A stretch of 64,000 bases of DNA from positions 1 to 64,000 of the forward strand of contig JANYKD010000055.1 of NCBI GenBank assembly GCA_025361735.1, given 5' to 3'. The notes beneath the pieces are model-generated. The model made no database searches and was not told the DNA's origin. It saw only the letters and a program-made list of their open reading frames with translations. Positions 25,963 to 35,079 of the stretch are shown in pieces. Position 1 is the stretch's first letter; every line of letters begins with the position of its first letter. The stretch comes from Phycisphaerales bacterium (GTDB lineage: Bacteria; Planctomycetota; Phycisphaerae; Tepidisphaerales; Tepidisphaeraceae). The translations under genes were made by a program, and so were the position numbers.

Positions 25963-26919
25963 TCACTCCATTGTCAGCAATACCTTCAGAATCCCCGGCC
26001 GGGCGGCCAGGGCCATCGCTTCGACTCCTTGCTCCAGGCGCATCCGCCGGTGAATCAGGGATATCACGTCAATCTGGCGGGCGAGCAGAGCTTTGATGGC
26101 GTCCTTGAACGGGCCGCAGCGCGAGCCGACTACCGTGATCTCGTCGATCACGAGCGGAGCGAGGTTCAGCGGCTTGCCACCGGCGAAGGTGCTCTTGAGA
26201 ACCAGCGTGCCGCGCGGGCGGACCATCTGCATGGCGATCTCGAAACTCTCGGCCGAGCCGGTGCAATCGATCACCACGTCCTGGTCGTGACGGGGAACGA
26301 TGTCGGCCAGCGGGCGGGAACGGATCGACCATTTCTCGCACAGGGCGAGTTTCTCGGGGTGTTTGCCGATCAGGCGGACGGGGGCGCCGGTGGTTTGCAG
26401 AACCTGGGCCACGAGCAGGCCCAGCCGGCCATCGCCCAGAACCGTCACCCAACGACGGCTGTCGAGCTTGACCTGCTTGAGAATCTGAAACGCGGCGGCC
26501 AGCGGTTCGACGAAGACGGCCTGGTCATTGTCGACGGCGTCGGGGATGAGGTGCAGGTTGGTGGCGGGGAGACGGACGTGATCGGCGAAGGTGCCGTTGT
26601 GATTGAGAATGCCCAGAACGCTGCGACCGCGGCAGTGCGAGGAGAGGCCGGCCATGCAGAGGTCGCAGCGGCCGCAGACGATGTTGATTTCGCCGCAGAC
26701 GCGTTTGCCGACGAGGTTCTTGTCGGGAGAGTCGAGCACCTGGCCGACGAATTCGTGGCCGAGGATGCCGTTGAAGGCCATGTAGCCCTTGCAGATTTCC
26801 AGATCCGTGGAACAGATGCCGGCCTTGATGACGCGGATGAGGGTGTCGCCTTCGGCCGGTGGCGGTTCGGCGGCGCGGGTGTCGAAGGAGAGGGAGTTGT
26901 TGAAGCGTAATGCTCGCAT
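25963..26919 (-). CDS. Zinc-dependent MDR alcohol dehydrogenase-like protein
   Basis: Medium-chain dehydrogenase/reductase of 318 residues. GICSTDLEICKGY gives the catalytic Cys, GHEFVGQV the His-Glu pair, and CGRCDLCMAGLSSHC the four-Cys structural zinc site. VLGDGRLGLLVAQVL is the NAD(P) loop. It resembles threonine- and sorbitol-dehydrogenase-like enzymes; the substrate is not clear. It is slightly short for the family (usually about 340). Confidence 0.88.
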   Translation of the reverse strand: MRALRFNNSLSFDTRAAEPPPAEGDTLIRVIKAGICSTDLEICKGYMAFNGILGHEFVGQVLDSPDKNLVGKRVCGEINIVCGRCDLCMAGLSSHCRGRSVLGILNHNGTFADHVRLPATNLHLIPDAVDNDQAVFVEPLAAAFQILKQVKLDSRRWVTVLGDGRLGLLVAQVLQTTGAPVRLIGKHPEKLALCEKWSIRSRPLADIVPRHDQDVVIDCTGSAESFEIAMQMVRPRGTLVLKSTFAGGKPLNLAPLVIDEITVVGSRCGPFKDAIKALLARQIDVISLIHRRMRLEQGVEAMALAARPGILKVLLTME

Positions 26920-27046
26920 TAGTCAGTAGTCCGTAGTCAGTGGTCCGTAGTGGGCAGCGAGCGATCGGCAATCGGTGATCAGTCATCGGTCATGCGTAAC
27001 CTGTGGTTGATGCTTGCTACTGACTACTGACCACGGACTACGAACT
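26918..27046. repeat. Inverted repeats of the TAGTCCGTAGTCAGT family
   Basis: The left arm (AGTCAGTAGTCCGTAGTCAG, continuing GGTCCGTAG) and right arm (CTACTGACTACTGACCACGG, continuing ACTACGAACT) are inverted copies about 65 bases apart. They fill the gap between two minus-strand genes and the right arm touches the stop codon of the HEAT-repeat gene. Confidence 0.75.
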
Positions 27047-27842
27047 ATCCGAACGGCTTCTCCGACTTGGTGAGATGCTGCAGCCAGGCGGCCTGGTCCC
27101 AAGCGTAGTCCTGGCCGGTCATCAGTTTCAGGGTCCAGCGGGCCTGCCAGGCGAGGCCGAAATTGCGGTCGCGGAGCAGGCCGATGATCGCCTGGGCTGA
27201 CTCGGCTTTCTTGTAGTGTCGCAGGGCATCGACACAGGCGATGCGCACGTCGATGTTTTCCTCGGCGTTCTTGAGATGCTGGATGAGCGGCTCCATGGCC
27301 TTGGCGTCGGGCATGTTGGCCAGGGCCTTGGCGGCCTCGAGGCGGACCAGTTCGTGTTTGTCGTCCAGCGCCTTGATGTAGAGCGGAGTCTGATCGGCAC
27401 AGCGAGCGCGATTGAGGGCACGAAGGGCGATCGAGCGGACGAGATGTTCCTCGTCGGACTTGACCATTTCCGCGTAATACTTGGTGTAGGGCTCTTCGCG
27501 GCCCCACTCGCGCTTGGAGAGATACATCACCGCCTGGCGGCGCCGGTCGGGGTAGGCCGGGTTCAGCAGTTCCTTGGCGGCGTTGAAGGGCGAATCGTTG
27601 GTGATCCAGTAGTAGATGCGGACGAAGGAATCCCAAATGCCCTGATTGAGCTTGTCGGTGACGGACCAGCCACCGGCGCCTTCGCGCTGGGTTTCGGACT
27701 TGGCACGCTCGGCGTCGATCGCCTGGGCCTGCTTCCAGATCTGGTCGTTGAATGGTTCCTGGACGCGGATGTCGGGCTTCTCTTTGGAGCAACCGACCAG
27801 CAGCATTCCGGCCAAGATCACGGCGCAGTTGATTCGACGCAT
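27045..27842 (-). CDS. HEAT-repeat lipoprotein
   Basis: The 265-residue protein begins MRRINCAVILAGMLLVGCSK, a lipoprotein signal with the lipobox LVGC (Cys18). From about residue 95 HEAT-type helical repeats follow (LVRSIALRALNRARCADQTP, LVRLEAAKALANMPDAKAME, VRIACVDALRHYKKAESAQA). Such lipoproteins scaffold envelope complexes; no specific role can be given. The ATG at 27842 gives the signal peptide; the frame upstream of it belongs to murI in another frame. Confidence 0.85.
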   Translation of the reverse strand: MRRINCAVILAGMLLVGCSKEKPDIRVQEPFNDQIWKQAQAIDAERAKSETQREGAGGWSVTDKLNQGIWDSFVRIYYWITNDSPFNAAKELLNPAYPDRRRQAVMYLSKREWGREEPYTKYYAEMVKSDEEHLVRSIALRALNRARCADQTPLYIKALDDKHELVRLEAAKALANMPDAKAMEPLIQHLKNAEENIDVRIACVDALRHYKKAESAQAIIGLLRDRNFGLAWQARWTLKLMTGQDYAWDQAAWLQHLTKSEKPFG

Positions 27843-27925
27843 AGCTTCCCGGTTCTGGGGACCGCGCAAAGGCAAACGCCCGGCGCCGTCCGGTCTTACT
27901 TGCGACCGCGATGTCCGAGCAAGGG

Positions 27926-28789
27926 TCACACAGGCCACGCAGAACCGGCCGCCAAGGCGTGCAGTTCGTCGGGCGAGACCCACGTCGGAGCATCGAGCTC
28001 CAACCCGAGGAACCGCCTGGCCAGACTTGCAAAGCGCGGCGAATCGTCGGTGACAAAGCTCTTCAGCCACCCGTGTTCGCCGTCGGCTTCGCGGTCCAGT
28101 TCGGCGGCCCGCAGACGTTGGCGCACATCTTCGGCGCATTTGTCCGCGGAGTCAATCACCCGAACGCCGTCCCCCACAATTCGTTGGATCAGTTCCCGGT
28201 AAACCGGGTAGTGCGTACAGCCCAGCACCAGCGAGTGAATGCCTCGCTGGAGCATCGGCCGGAGATATTGCTCGAGTGCCAGCCGCACGAGCGGGTCGTC
28301 ATCGGCCCGGCCTTCCTCGACGATCGGGGCAAGCAGGGGCGTGGCCTGGCAGACCAGTCGGGCATCCGGCCGCAACGCCAGGATCGCCCGTTCGTATGCG
28401 GCGGAGCGGATCGTGCCCTCGGTGCCGATGATGCCGATCACCGGGGCGGCGCCCGGCCCGCAGACCTCGACGGCGGCTTTGGCGCCGGGTTCGACGACGC
28501 CGCCGATCGACAGATGAGGGAATTCCTCTCGAATCGTCGTCAGGCTCATGGCGGTGGCCGTGTTGCAGGCGATGACCACATGCTTGGGCGCGTGGCCGGC
28601 AAGATAGGTGATGATCTGGCGGACGAAAGCGGTAACGGTGGCGGCAGACTTGGAGCCGTAGGGCACCCGCGCGGTATCGCCAAAGTAGAGGATGTCATCG
28701 TGCGGAAGCACTCGGCGCAAAGCCCGCACGACGGTCAGACCACCCAAACCAGAATCCAGAACCACGATCGGTGAAGATGCGTACAGCAT
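27926..28789 (-). CDS. murI: Glutamate racemase
   Basis: MurI makes D-glutamate for peptidoglycan. The 287-residue protein carries the paired catalytic cysteines in VVIACNTATA and VLGCTHYP, plus VLDSGLGGLTVVRAL, YFGDTARVPYGSKS and IGIIGTEGTI. It ends about 80 bases before the HEAT lipoprotein gene, same strand, so they may be co-transcribed. Its presence supports a peptidoglycan wall in this organism. Confidence 0.95.
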   Translation of the reverse strand: MLYASSPIVVLDSGLGGLTVVRALRRVLPHDDILYFGDTARVPYGSKSAATVTAFVRQIITYLAGHAPKHVVIACNTATAMSLTTIREEFPHLSIGGVVEPGAKAAVEVCGPGAAPVIGIIGTEGTIRSAAYERAILALRPDARLVCQATPLLAPIVEEGRADDDPLVRLALEQYLRPMLQRGIHSLVLGCTHYPVYRELIQRIVGDGVRVIDSADKCAEDVRQRLRAAELDREADGEHGWLKSFVTDDSPRFASLARRFLGLELDAPTWVSPDELHALAAGSAWPV

Positions 28790-28933
28790 TGACTCTCAGG
28801 CTTCCCGGGGAAACAAATCCTCGTTGGGTCATATCGGCAGGTGCGTTCCGGCCGCTTGACTTTTCCACAAGACAAGGGACACTCATGACTTGCACACGGG
28901 GGGAAGTTTTTTTCTGCGCATGGAGAGTTCCCG

Positions 28934-29347
28934 ATGAGTTCCGCATTGGCCGGCAAACGCGTGCTTCTGGTTGACGACGACAACGACATCCTCGTGTCGA
29001 TGCAGGCGGCCTTTGAACCCACCGGGGCGACGGTCGAGCTGGCCAACAACGGCAACAAGGCCGTGGAGCTGGCCGAAAAGAACCCGCCCGACGTGGTGGT
29101 TCTGGACATGATGCTCCCCGGCCGCAGTGGGTTCCTGGTGCTGGAGAAGATCCGGTCGAAGCTTGGCCGGAATCAGAAGCCGTTCGTGATCATGATCACC
29201 GGCAATCCCGGCAAACGGCACCAGATGTACGCCGAATCGCTCGGGGTTTCGGAGTATTTTCAGAAACCCGTGAAACTGGACACGCTGGTGGCGACGGCGG
29301 AACGGCTGGTCAGCCCCCCTGCTGCGCCGGCGGCGCCGGCGCAGTAG
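28934..29347 (+). CDS. Single-domain response regulator
   Basis: A lone receiver domain of 137 residues. VDDDNDILVS contains the acidic pocket (Asp14-16 region), VVVLDMMLPGRSG the phosphoacceptor Asp, MITGNPGK the Thr switch, and YFQKPVKLDTLV the conserved Lys. The tail is a short Ala/Pro stretch (SPPAAPAAPAQ). With no output domain it probably acts by protein contact. No histidine kinase is adjacent; a YcxB-like gene follows by 14 bases. Confidence 0.9.
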   Translation: MSSALAGKRVLLVDDDNDILVSMQAAFEPTGATVELANNGNKAVELAEKNPPDVVVLDMMLPGRSGFLVLEKIRSKLGRNQKPFVIMITGNPGKRHQMYAESLGVSEYFQKPVKLDTLVATAERLVSPPAAPAAPAQ

Positions 29348-29361
29348 CCGGGGTACCACAA

Positions 29362-29883
29362 ATGGATGATCCGATACGCATCCAGACCACTCCCACATTC
29401 GGCCAATATCTCCAGTTCTGCCGGCTCGGCATCGGTCGCAGAACGCGGATGATCAAGCCGTTTGCCATTCTGTGCCTCATCTGTTTCCTCCTGGCTCCAA
29501 CCCTTCCGTCTGAAGGGAATCCGGGAGCGCTCGCCCAGTACAAGTCATCGGCCATGGTGCTCATCTTGCCAGCCTTCGTGTTTGTATTGTTGCCGCTCGT
29601 CACGTACTTCGCAGCGAGACAACGCTGGCGAACGGCCGCCGAAGCGCGCGAGCCCCGCTCTTTCGAGTTCAATGATTGGGGCATATCGATCAAAGGACTG
29701 ACCTTCAGCGCCGAGGCCGCATGGACGAACATCCCCCGCGCTGAAACCGCCGGGCCGCTGATCCTCCTGTATACGCGTCAGGAACTCGGATACCTGATCC
29801 CCCGAGATGCAATGACACCGGAGCAGGAGGCATCACTTCGCGTGCTGCTGCGGAACACGGTCACAAACTGCAAGCGGCTTTAG
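29362..29883 (+). CDS. YcxB-like membrane protein
   Basis: The 173-residue protein has a short N-terminal strand region (IRIQTTPTFGQYLQ), two membrane helices (about 31-47 and 64-82), and a C-terminal YcxB-like domain (FEFNDWGISIKGLTFSAEAA, W-x-N, then YLIPRDAMTPEQEASLRVLL). Function of YcxB proteins is unknown. Two relatives with the same architecture lie at 53226-54331. It is probably in an operon with the response regulator. Confidence 0.75.
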   Translation: MDDPIRIQTTPTFGQYLQFCRLGIGRRTRMIKPFAILCLICFLLAPTLPSEGNPGALAQYKSSAMVLILPAFVFVLLPLVTYFAARQRWRTAAEAREPRSFEFNDWGISIKGLTFSAEAAWTNIPRAETAGPLILLYTRQELGYLIPRDAMTPEQEASLRVLLRNTVTNCKRL

Positions 29884-30204
29884 CGGGTCTACGAGGCGAT
29901 TGCTTCCCAATTCCAACGACCCGTCTGATGACATCAGATAGCACTTTCGCCCCATCTGGTTAGACTCAAAATGCCCGTCCGGGTCATGCCTGAATCCAGT
30001 GGACGCCCCAGTGAAGCGTGCGTGATCGACATAGCGAAGGAATGCGGCCGGAAAGTATGCCCCCATATCCAACGGACTCTCCTGGGCCCAGCGTGGGCTC
30101 GTTGGGGCGATATTGGAAAATCAGCTTCCAATAACTTGAATACTATATTCGCCATAATTGAGCATTATCTTCCATTCTAACGGTCGGTGGAGTACACTGG
30201 AGCC
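29884..30204. other. Gap before the nucleotidyltransferase gene
   Basis: I see no gene. The last 90 bases are markedly A/T-richer than the window average (TAACTTGAATACTATATTCG and following) and probably hold the promoter of the next gene pair, but no single -35/-10 combination stands out. Confidence 0.45.
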
Positions 30205-30816
30205 ATGGAGACGTTCTCGCAGTTTGCACGAACACTGTTAGAAGAACTCGCCGATTGGCTGGTCTATGAGGACTGCCAACCGGTGGAATGGGTTGTCTGT
30301 GGCGGCGTGGCGCTGGCACTTCAGGATCTCACGGCCCGCAGCACGCGAGACGTCGACGTTATCGGACAATGGGATGCAGTGCTCATGCAGATAACCCGCG
30401 TTGAAGAGTTTCCGCAGAAAGTCCGGTATTGCATTGGGCAGGTCGCCAAGGCACACCCGGAACTGAAGGGCATGAATGAGCACTGGGTAAACCTTGGCCC
30501 ACGCAGGCTGGCCGAATGGGGTCTGCCCAGAGGATTTGAGCAACGCATGACCAAGGTTCAGTTCAAGGACCGGTTGACACTGCATCTGCTCGGCCGGGCG
30601 GACCTGATCCCGCTGAAACTCTATGCAGCAGCAGACGATCTCGCGAGCCGACAGCGAATCCACATGAGTGATCTCAGGCTGCTGAAACCCACGTTTGACG
30701 AGTTGGATGTGGCTCTGGCCTGGGTGCTCAGCCTGCCAGATATTGACGCGAAGAAGATCGAACTCCAGTCGATTGTTGAGGAACTTGGCCATGGTGACCT
30801 CGCCGACTACATTTGA
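30205..30816 (+). CDS. DUF6036-type nucleotidyltransferase-like protein
   Basis: The 203-residue protein has a minimal nucleotidyltransferase signature: VVCGGVALALQ at 31-41 and ARSTRDVDVIG at 44-54, corresponding to the GG-x-A loop and the paired Asp residues. KVQFKDRLTLHLLGRADLIP and the following HMSDLRLLKP are typical of the family in toxin-antitoxin-like pairs. The next gene overlaps its 3' end by 26 bases, implying translational coupling. The ATG at 30205 is chosen over one six codons upstream because GGAG is placed for it only. Confidence 0.75.
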   Translation: METFSQFARTLLEELADWLVYEDCQPVEWVVCGGVALALQDLTARSTRDVDVIGQWDAVLMQITRVEEFPQKVRYCIGQVAKAHPELKGMNEHWVNLGPRRLAEWGLPRGFEQRMTKVQFKDRLTLHLLGRADLIPLKLYAAADDLASRQRIHMSDLRLLKPTFDELDVALAWVLSLPDIDAKKIELQSIVEELGHGDLADYI

Positions 30817-31777
30817 AACTGACCTTCGACGGAAACTGCTGGATGTCATTTACGGCCAGTGGCTATCACTGGGCGTTGCGGTCTCAGCTTCGCCATCGGC
30901 GGAAGCGCCTGAAGTCATCGATCCCGAGGCACTGCTATGGGTTTCTATGGAGTTTCTGCCGACGGAACCCCGTCTAGCGGAGGCCGTGTTGTTGTGGCTG
31001 CATGGCCATTGGAACGACATCATCCGGCAACGACTGAAACACCGACTTGGCACAGAGGAACCGCGTGCGTGCATCTGGCGCACGATCGAACAGGCGAAGC
31101 TTCCTGGCAACGATATCCAATCCCAACCGGTGCTTCCTGATGAGCCGTGTTACGGTCTGGATTCTCCCGAGCAGGTCGTGCAATTCTGCGAAACGCTCGC
31201 TCAGCACATACACACGCTGCCGTCGTCGCTCCTGAACCGCGTGGGCGAACCGGCCGGCGGACCATCAACCACGCTGCTGCGGGCCCGAGACATCTTCGGC
31301 AGTGATGGCCGGCATTTCTTGCTCTTGTACCTGCTTGGCAATTCTCGCGGTGCACCGCGAGCGATCCAGGAATGGACCGGGTATTCCCTCAGAACGATCA
31401 CCGATACCGTTGCGCGCTGGGAGAAGGCACGCGTTGTGTCCGTGGAACATGGCGTCTGCCGTCTGCTTGCGCCTGATGCGTGGGACGCGATCCTACAACA
31501 ACCGTCCCGGAGATTGATTCTTGTCGACTGGTTCAAGGCATTTGATGCGTGCATTCGACTGCTCCGCACACTTGCGAAAGCAACGCGCGCGAGCTTACCA
31601 CCGGCCAGTCCCGTCATCACCGCTTGCCATCGTGAAACTCGTGACGCCCTGTCCGCATCACTGTTGAATAAGCCGCGAGCAGAGGCAACGTCATTGAGCA
31701 AACTGCAGTCGCTGTTCTCTGAAGGTGATGAGCGAGAAGACTTCACGCCGTCGTATGCGCGCCCGCCCGCCCGATAA
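30791..31777 (+). CDS. wHTH protein coupled to the nucleotidyltransferase
   Basis: The 328-residue protein contains a winged helix near 155-220 (DIFGSDGRHFLLLYLLGN, then GYSLRTITDTVARWEKARVV), like MarR/ArsR-type DNA readers. N- and C-terminal parts are helical and not recognised. It starts inside the upstream gene. The pair has the same two functions as AbiE systems (nucleotidyltransferase plus wHTH) but in the reverse order and with different families. It may be the antitoxin or regulator of the upstream protein. Confidence 0.65.
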   Translation: MVTSPTTFETDLRRKLLDVIYGQWLSLGVAVSASPSAEAPEVIDPEALLWVSMEFLPTEPRLAEAVLLWLHGHWNDIIRQRLKHRLGTEEPRACIWRTIEQAKLPGNDIQSQPVLPDEPCYGLDSPEQVVQFCETLAQHIHTLPSSLLNRVGEPAGGPSTTLLRARDIFGSDGRHFLLLYLLGNSRGAPRAIQEWTGYSLRTITDTVARWEKARVVSVEHGVCRLLAPDAWDAILQQPSRRLILVDWFKAFDACIRLLRTLAKATRASLPPASPVITACHRETRDALSASLLNKPRAEATSLSKLQSLFSEGDEREDFTPSYARPPAR

Positions 31778-31901
31778 CTCTCCGGCCTACGTATTGGGAC
31801 TCACATGCCTGGCCGGCAAGTGTCTGAATGTATTGGACAAACGCGCTGCAAACCGCATGATAGATCAGGCGTATGGCATGCGGGCTGCCGCGGTCTACTG
31901 A
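31755..31901 (+). CDS. Possible 48-residue protein
   Basis: A frame that starts inside the end of the wHTH gene and reads MRARPPDNSPAYVLGLTCLA, then GKCLNVLDKRAANRMIDQAY and GMRAAAVY. Composition is protein-like, but there is no good ribosome site and no family recognised. It may be chance. Confidence 0.2.
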   Translation: MRARPPDNSPAYVLGLTCLAGKCLNVLDKRAANRMIDQAYGMRAAAVY

Positions 31902-31982
31902 GCGGCGTCGCATCCGGGGGTTGTCCGACGGGGAACGGCGTGATGCGGGCGGCGATTGGGCCGTCGCGCAGGGAGTTTCATC

Positions 31983-34319
31983 ATGGATCGGCAGCGACCG
32001 TCATTCATTCTTCTCTTGTTGTTGGTGTCGATGATCCTGGCTTGGCCGGTCAGGTCTTCCGCGCAGCAGGTTCCGCACGACAAGATCGAACAGGCGATGC
32101 AGAAGGCGATCAAGTACATCCAGAGCCAGCAGAAGAACGGCAACTGGGAGGTGGTCAATCGGCCGGATATTTCGCCGGGGCACCATCACCTGGTCAACGG
32201 CTGGCAATGGGGCGGGCTGTCGGGCGTGGCGCTATGCTCGCTGCTGTATGCCGGTGAGAGCCCGCAGGAGATACACGTCAAGCAGGGAATCGACTGGCTC
32301 AAGGGCCAGGAGGTTTACGGCGTCTATGCGCTGGGGTTCCGCTGTCAGGTGTGGGCATTGGCGCCATACAGTCCGGGCGTAAAGCAGGCGGCACAGAAGG
32401 ACAAGGAGATCCTCATGGCCGCCCTGCTCCGCGAGAAGAACGGCGGGTTCTACGGCTACTACTACGATCCGAAGCTGCGTCGCCCGGGACCGGATGAGGA
32501 CAACGGCATCCGGCCGCGCTGGGATGCCAGCGTCAGCCAGTACGGCGTGCTGGGCATGTGGGCCGTCGCCCAGTTGAACATCGAGATCTCGGACGAGTAC
32601 TGGCGCTTCACCGAGAATGCCTGGCGGAACACGCAACTGGCCAATGGCGGCTGGGCATATGTCTTCAAGCATCAGGGCGACTGGGGCAAGGACACGGTGG
32701 CCATGACCGCGGCCGGGCTGGCCACGCTGTTCATCACCCAGGAGCGGGCGCACCAGATGGAGGGACTCGAATGCAAGGGGAACATCGTCGATGCGAACAT
32801 CGAAGCGGCGCTGAAGTGGATGAATCAGAATTTCCGTCGGTTTGACCAGGCGCACCCGTTCTACTCGCTCTACGGCGTGGAACGCGTGGGCGTCGCCAGC
32901 GGATACAAGTATTTCGGCAACCTGAACTGGTTCGAGGTCGGCGCCAACTACCTGCTGAGCAAACAGAATCCCGATGGGTCCTGGGGTAATGCCGACGCCA
33001 ACGACAACGCGAAGAAGATCCCCGATACGGCGTTCGCGCTGATGTTCCTGGCCCGCGGACATGCGCCGGTAATGATCAACAAGCTGGACTATGTCTGCAC
33101 TGGACCCAACGGCAAGCCCGCGGCGCTGACCTGGAACCAGCGGCCGCGCGAGGTGGCAAACATCGCCCGCTGGACCGGCCGACAGATGGAGCAACATGTC
33201 AACTGGCAGGTCGTCAACATGCAGAGCGCGATGGACGACTGGCACGACGCGCCGATCCTGTGGATGAGTGGCCGCGACGAAATCAGCCTTAAGAAGGACG
33301 AGATCGAGAAGCTCAGGCGTTTCATCCTGGAAGGCGGACTGATCTTCGGCAACGCCGACTGCGGCAAGAAGCAGTTCGCCGACAGCTTCAAGAAGCTCGG
33401 GCAGCAGATGTTCCCGATGTACGAGTTCCGCGAGCTGCCCGAGTCGCACATTGTTTACACCGGCCAGCAGTTCCGCCGGGAATCCTGGCCCAAGCCGCCG
33501 TTTCTGCAGGGGCTGAGCAACGGCGTGCGCGAACTCATGGTGCTGGCGCCCAACGATGTCGGCCGGCTGTACCAGGTGCAGAGTTTCGCCGGGCCGAACG
33601 AGGGCAACGCCCAGGCTTTGGCGAACCTGTTCCTCTACACGATCGACAAGAAACTGCTCGACCGCGGCGAAAACCACATCCTCCGCCGGCGAGGCGATGC
33701 CAAGGCCGAGAAGACCATCAAGATTGCCCGACTGGAATATGCCGGCAACTGGGACCCCGAGCCGGGTGGCTGGTGGAGGCTGGCGAACTATATGGTTAAC
33801 CAGCACAAGACCGACCTGCAAATCGAGACGGTGAAGCTCGGCGACGGGAAACTGGCCAGCGGCGGCTATAACGTGGCGCACCTGACGGGCACGACCAAGC
33901 TCAAGCTCCCCGAGGCTCAGCAGCAGGAACTCAAGGCGTTCGTGGACAAGGGTGGCACGCTCATCGTCGATGCAGCCGGCGGGGCCGCGGAGTTCGGGCT
34001 GACGTCGGAGCAGATGCTCAACACGCTGTTCCAGCAGACCGGGGGCATCCCCGTGCTGGCCGCCAGCCATCCAGTCTACGCGGCGGCCGACAAGCTGACG
34101 GATTTCGGCTACCGGCCGTTTGCGAAGAAACAGATCGGTAATCTGAAGGCCCCGCGTGTACGCGTCGTTGAGATTGGCAAGAAAGCGCGGGTCTTCTATT
34201 CCCCCGAGGACCTCAGCGCGGGGCTGATGGGCGAGAACATGGACGGGGTTTTCGGCTACGACTCCAAGACAGCGACCAGCATCATGACGGACATCCTGAT
34301 TTATTCAACTCAGAAGTGA
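31983..34319 (+). CDS. Secreted cyclase-repeat and DUF4159 protein
   Basis: The 778-residue protein has a signal peptide (MDRQRPSFILLLLLVSMILA), a region of prenyltransferase/terpene-cyclase-type alpha-alpha repeats (about 35-360, with IQSQQKNGNW, EGLECKGNIVDANIEAALKW, LLSKQNPDGSWGN), and a C-terminal DUF4159 domain (about 400-778, with FILEGGLIFGNADCGKKQFA and ARLEYAGNWDPEPGGWWRLA). The combination is familiar from planctomycetes; function is unknown. The N-terminal repeats probably form a binding barrel and need not be enzymatic. The ATG at 31983 follows GGGAG. Confidence 0.8.
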   Translation: MDRQRPSFILLLLLVSMILAWPVRSSAQQVPHDKIEQAMQKAIKYIQSQQKNGNWEVVNRPDISPGHHHLVNGWQWGGLSGVALCSLLYAGESPQEIHVKQGIDWLKGQEVYGVYALGFRCQVWALAPYSPGVKQAAQKDKEILMAALLREKNGGFYGYYYDPKLRRPGPDEDNGIRPRWDASVSQYGVLGMWAVAQLNIEISDEYWRFTENAWRNTQLANGGWAYVFKHQGDWGKDTVAMTAAGLATLFITQERAHQMEGLECKGNIVDANIEAALKWMNQNFRRFDQAHPFYSLYGVERVGVASGYKYFGNLNWFEVGANYLLSKQNPDGSWGNADANDNAKKIPDTAFALMFLARGHAPVMINKLDYVCTGPNGKPAALTWNQRPREVANIARWTGRQMEQHVNWQVVNMQSAMDDWHDAPILWMSGRDEISLKKDEIEKLRRFILEGGLIFGNADCGKKQFADSFKKLGQQMFPMYEFRELPESHIVYTGQQFRRESWPKPPFLQGLSNGVRELMVLAPNDVGRLYQVQSFAGPNEGNAQALANLFLYTIDKKLLDRGENHILRRRGDAKAEKTIKIARLEYAGNWDPEPGGWWRLANYMVNQHKTDLQIETVKLGDGKLASGGYNVAHLTGTTKLKLPEAQQQELKAFVDKGGTLIVDAAGGAAEFGLTSEQMLNTLFQQTGGIPVLAASHPVYAAADKLTDFGYRPFAKKQIGNLKAPRVRVVEIGKKARVFYSPEDLSAGLMGENMDGVFGYDSKTATSIMTDILIYSTQK

Positions 34320-34443
34320 CTGCTAATATTGAAGTTGCGCATATATGGAAATCTTCGTGCGATTTCGACTTGACTAACGGACTGAAAGCTCCACAATCCG
34401 CAAAAGGCGGGTTCACCCCCGTCAACTGACCAAGGAGTTCAAG

Positions 34444-35079
34444 TTGGATCGTGCGGATAGCCACTCGCACGCCTCGAAACTGCTTTCCGAGACGATTGCG
34501 GCCCGTGTCGCCGAGGCGACCGGAACATCGGTTCAGAACTGTTATCAATGCGGACGATGCGCTGCCGGATGCATGCAGAATGTGTCTGGTGAAATGGACA
34601 TCAGCCCGACGCGGATCATGCGCCTGCTGCAACTGGAGGCCGCCTTCGCGGACGACACGGAGCAGGCGGCCGGTTATGCCAGGAAGGCGCTGGGAGCCGA
34701 CACCCCTTGGCTCTGTGCCGGCTGCTTGGCCTGCACGACCCGCTGCCCTCAGGGAGTGGACATCGCCGGGACCATGGATGTCTTGCGACAAGAGGGTCTC
34801 AAACGCGGCCAAACATCCAAGAGCAAGCGGGCGAGAGATGCCCAGGCACTTCATAAGTCATTCCTGCACGCGGCTTTAAGCAGCGGACGGGTCCATGAGC
34901 TTTCCATGATGATGGAATACAAGCTGCGGACCCAGCACTTCCTGGAAGACGCGATGCTCGGGGCGGCCATGTTCTTTAAGGGCAAGCTGCACCTCAAGCC
35001 GCACAAGGGTCCCGGGACCGACCGGGTTCGCGGCGCGATCGCCAAGCTCAAACAACAGAACAACGGGGGTGGCAAGTGA
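34444..35079 (+). CDS. hdrC: Heterodisulfide reductase subunit C-like iron-sulfur protein
   Basis: The 211-residue protein has two 4Fe-4S motifs, CYQCGRCAAGC and CAGCLACTTRCP, as in HdrC. It relays electrons between HdrA and HdrB. It begins with TTG, supported by AGGAG seven bases upstream and by the absence of an ATG. Its stop overlaps the GTG of hdrB by four bases. It is the first gene of the hdrCBA-flx operon (34.4-41.7 kb). Confidence 0.88.
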   Translation: MDRADSHSHASKLLSETIAARVAEATGTSVQNCYQCGRCAAGCMQNVSGEMDISPTRIMRLLQLEAAFADDTEQAAGYARKALGADTPWLCAGCLACTTRCPQGVDIAGTMDVLRQEGLKRGQTSKSKRARDAQALHKSFLHAALSSGRVHELSMMMEYKLRTQHFLEDAMLGAAMFFKGKLHLKPHKGPGTDRVRGAIAKLKQQNNGGGK

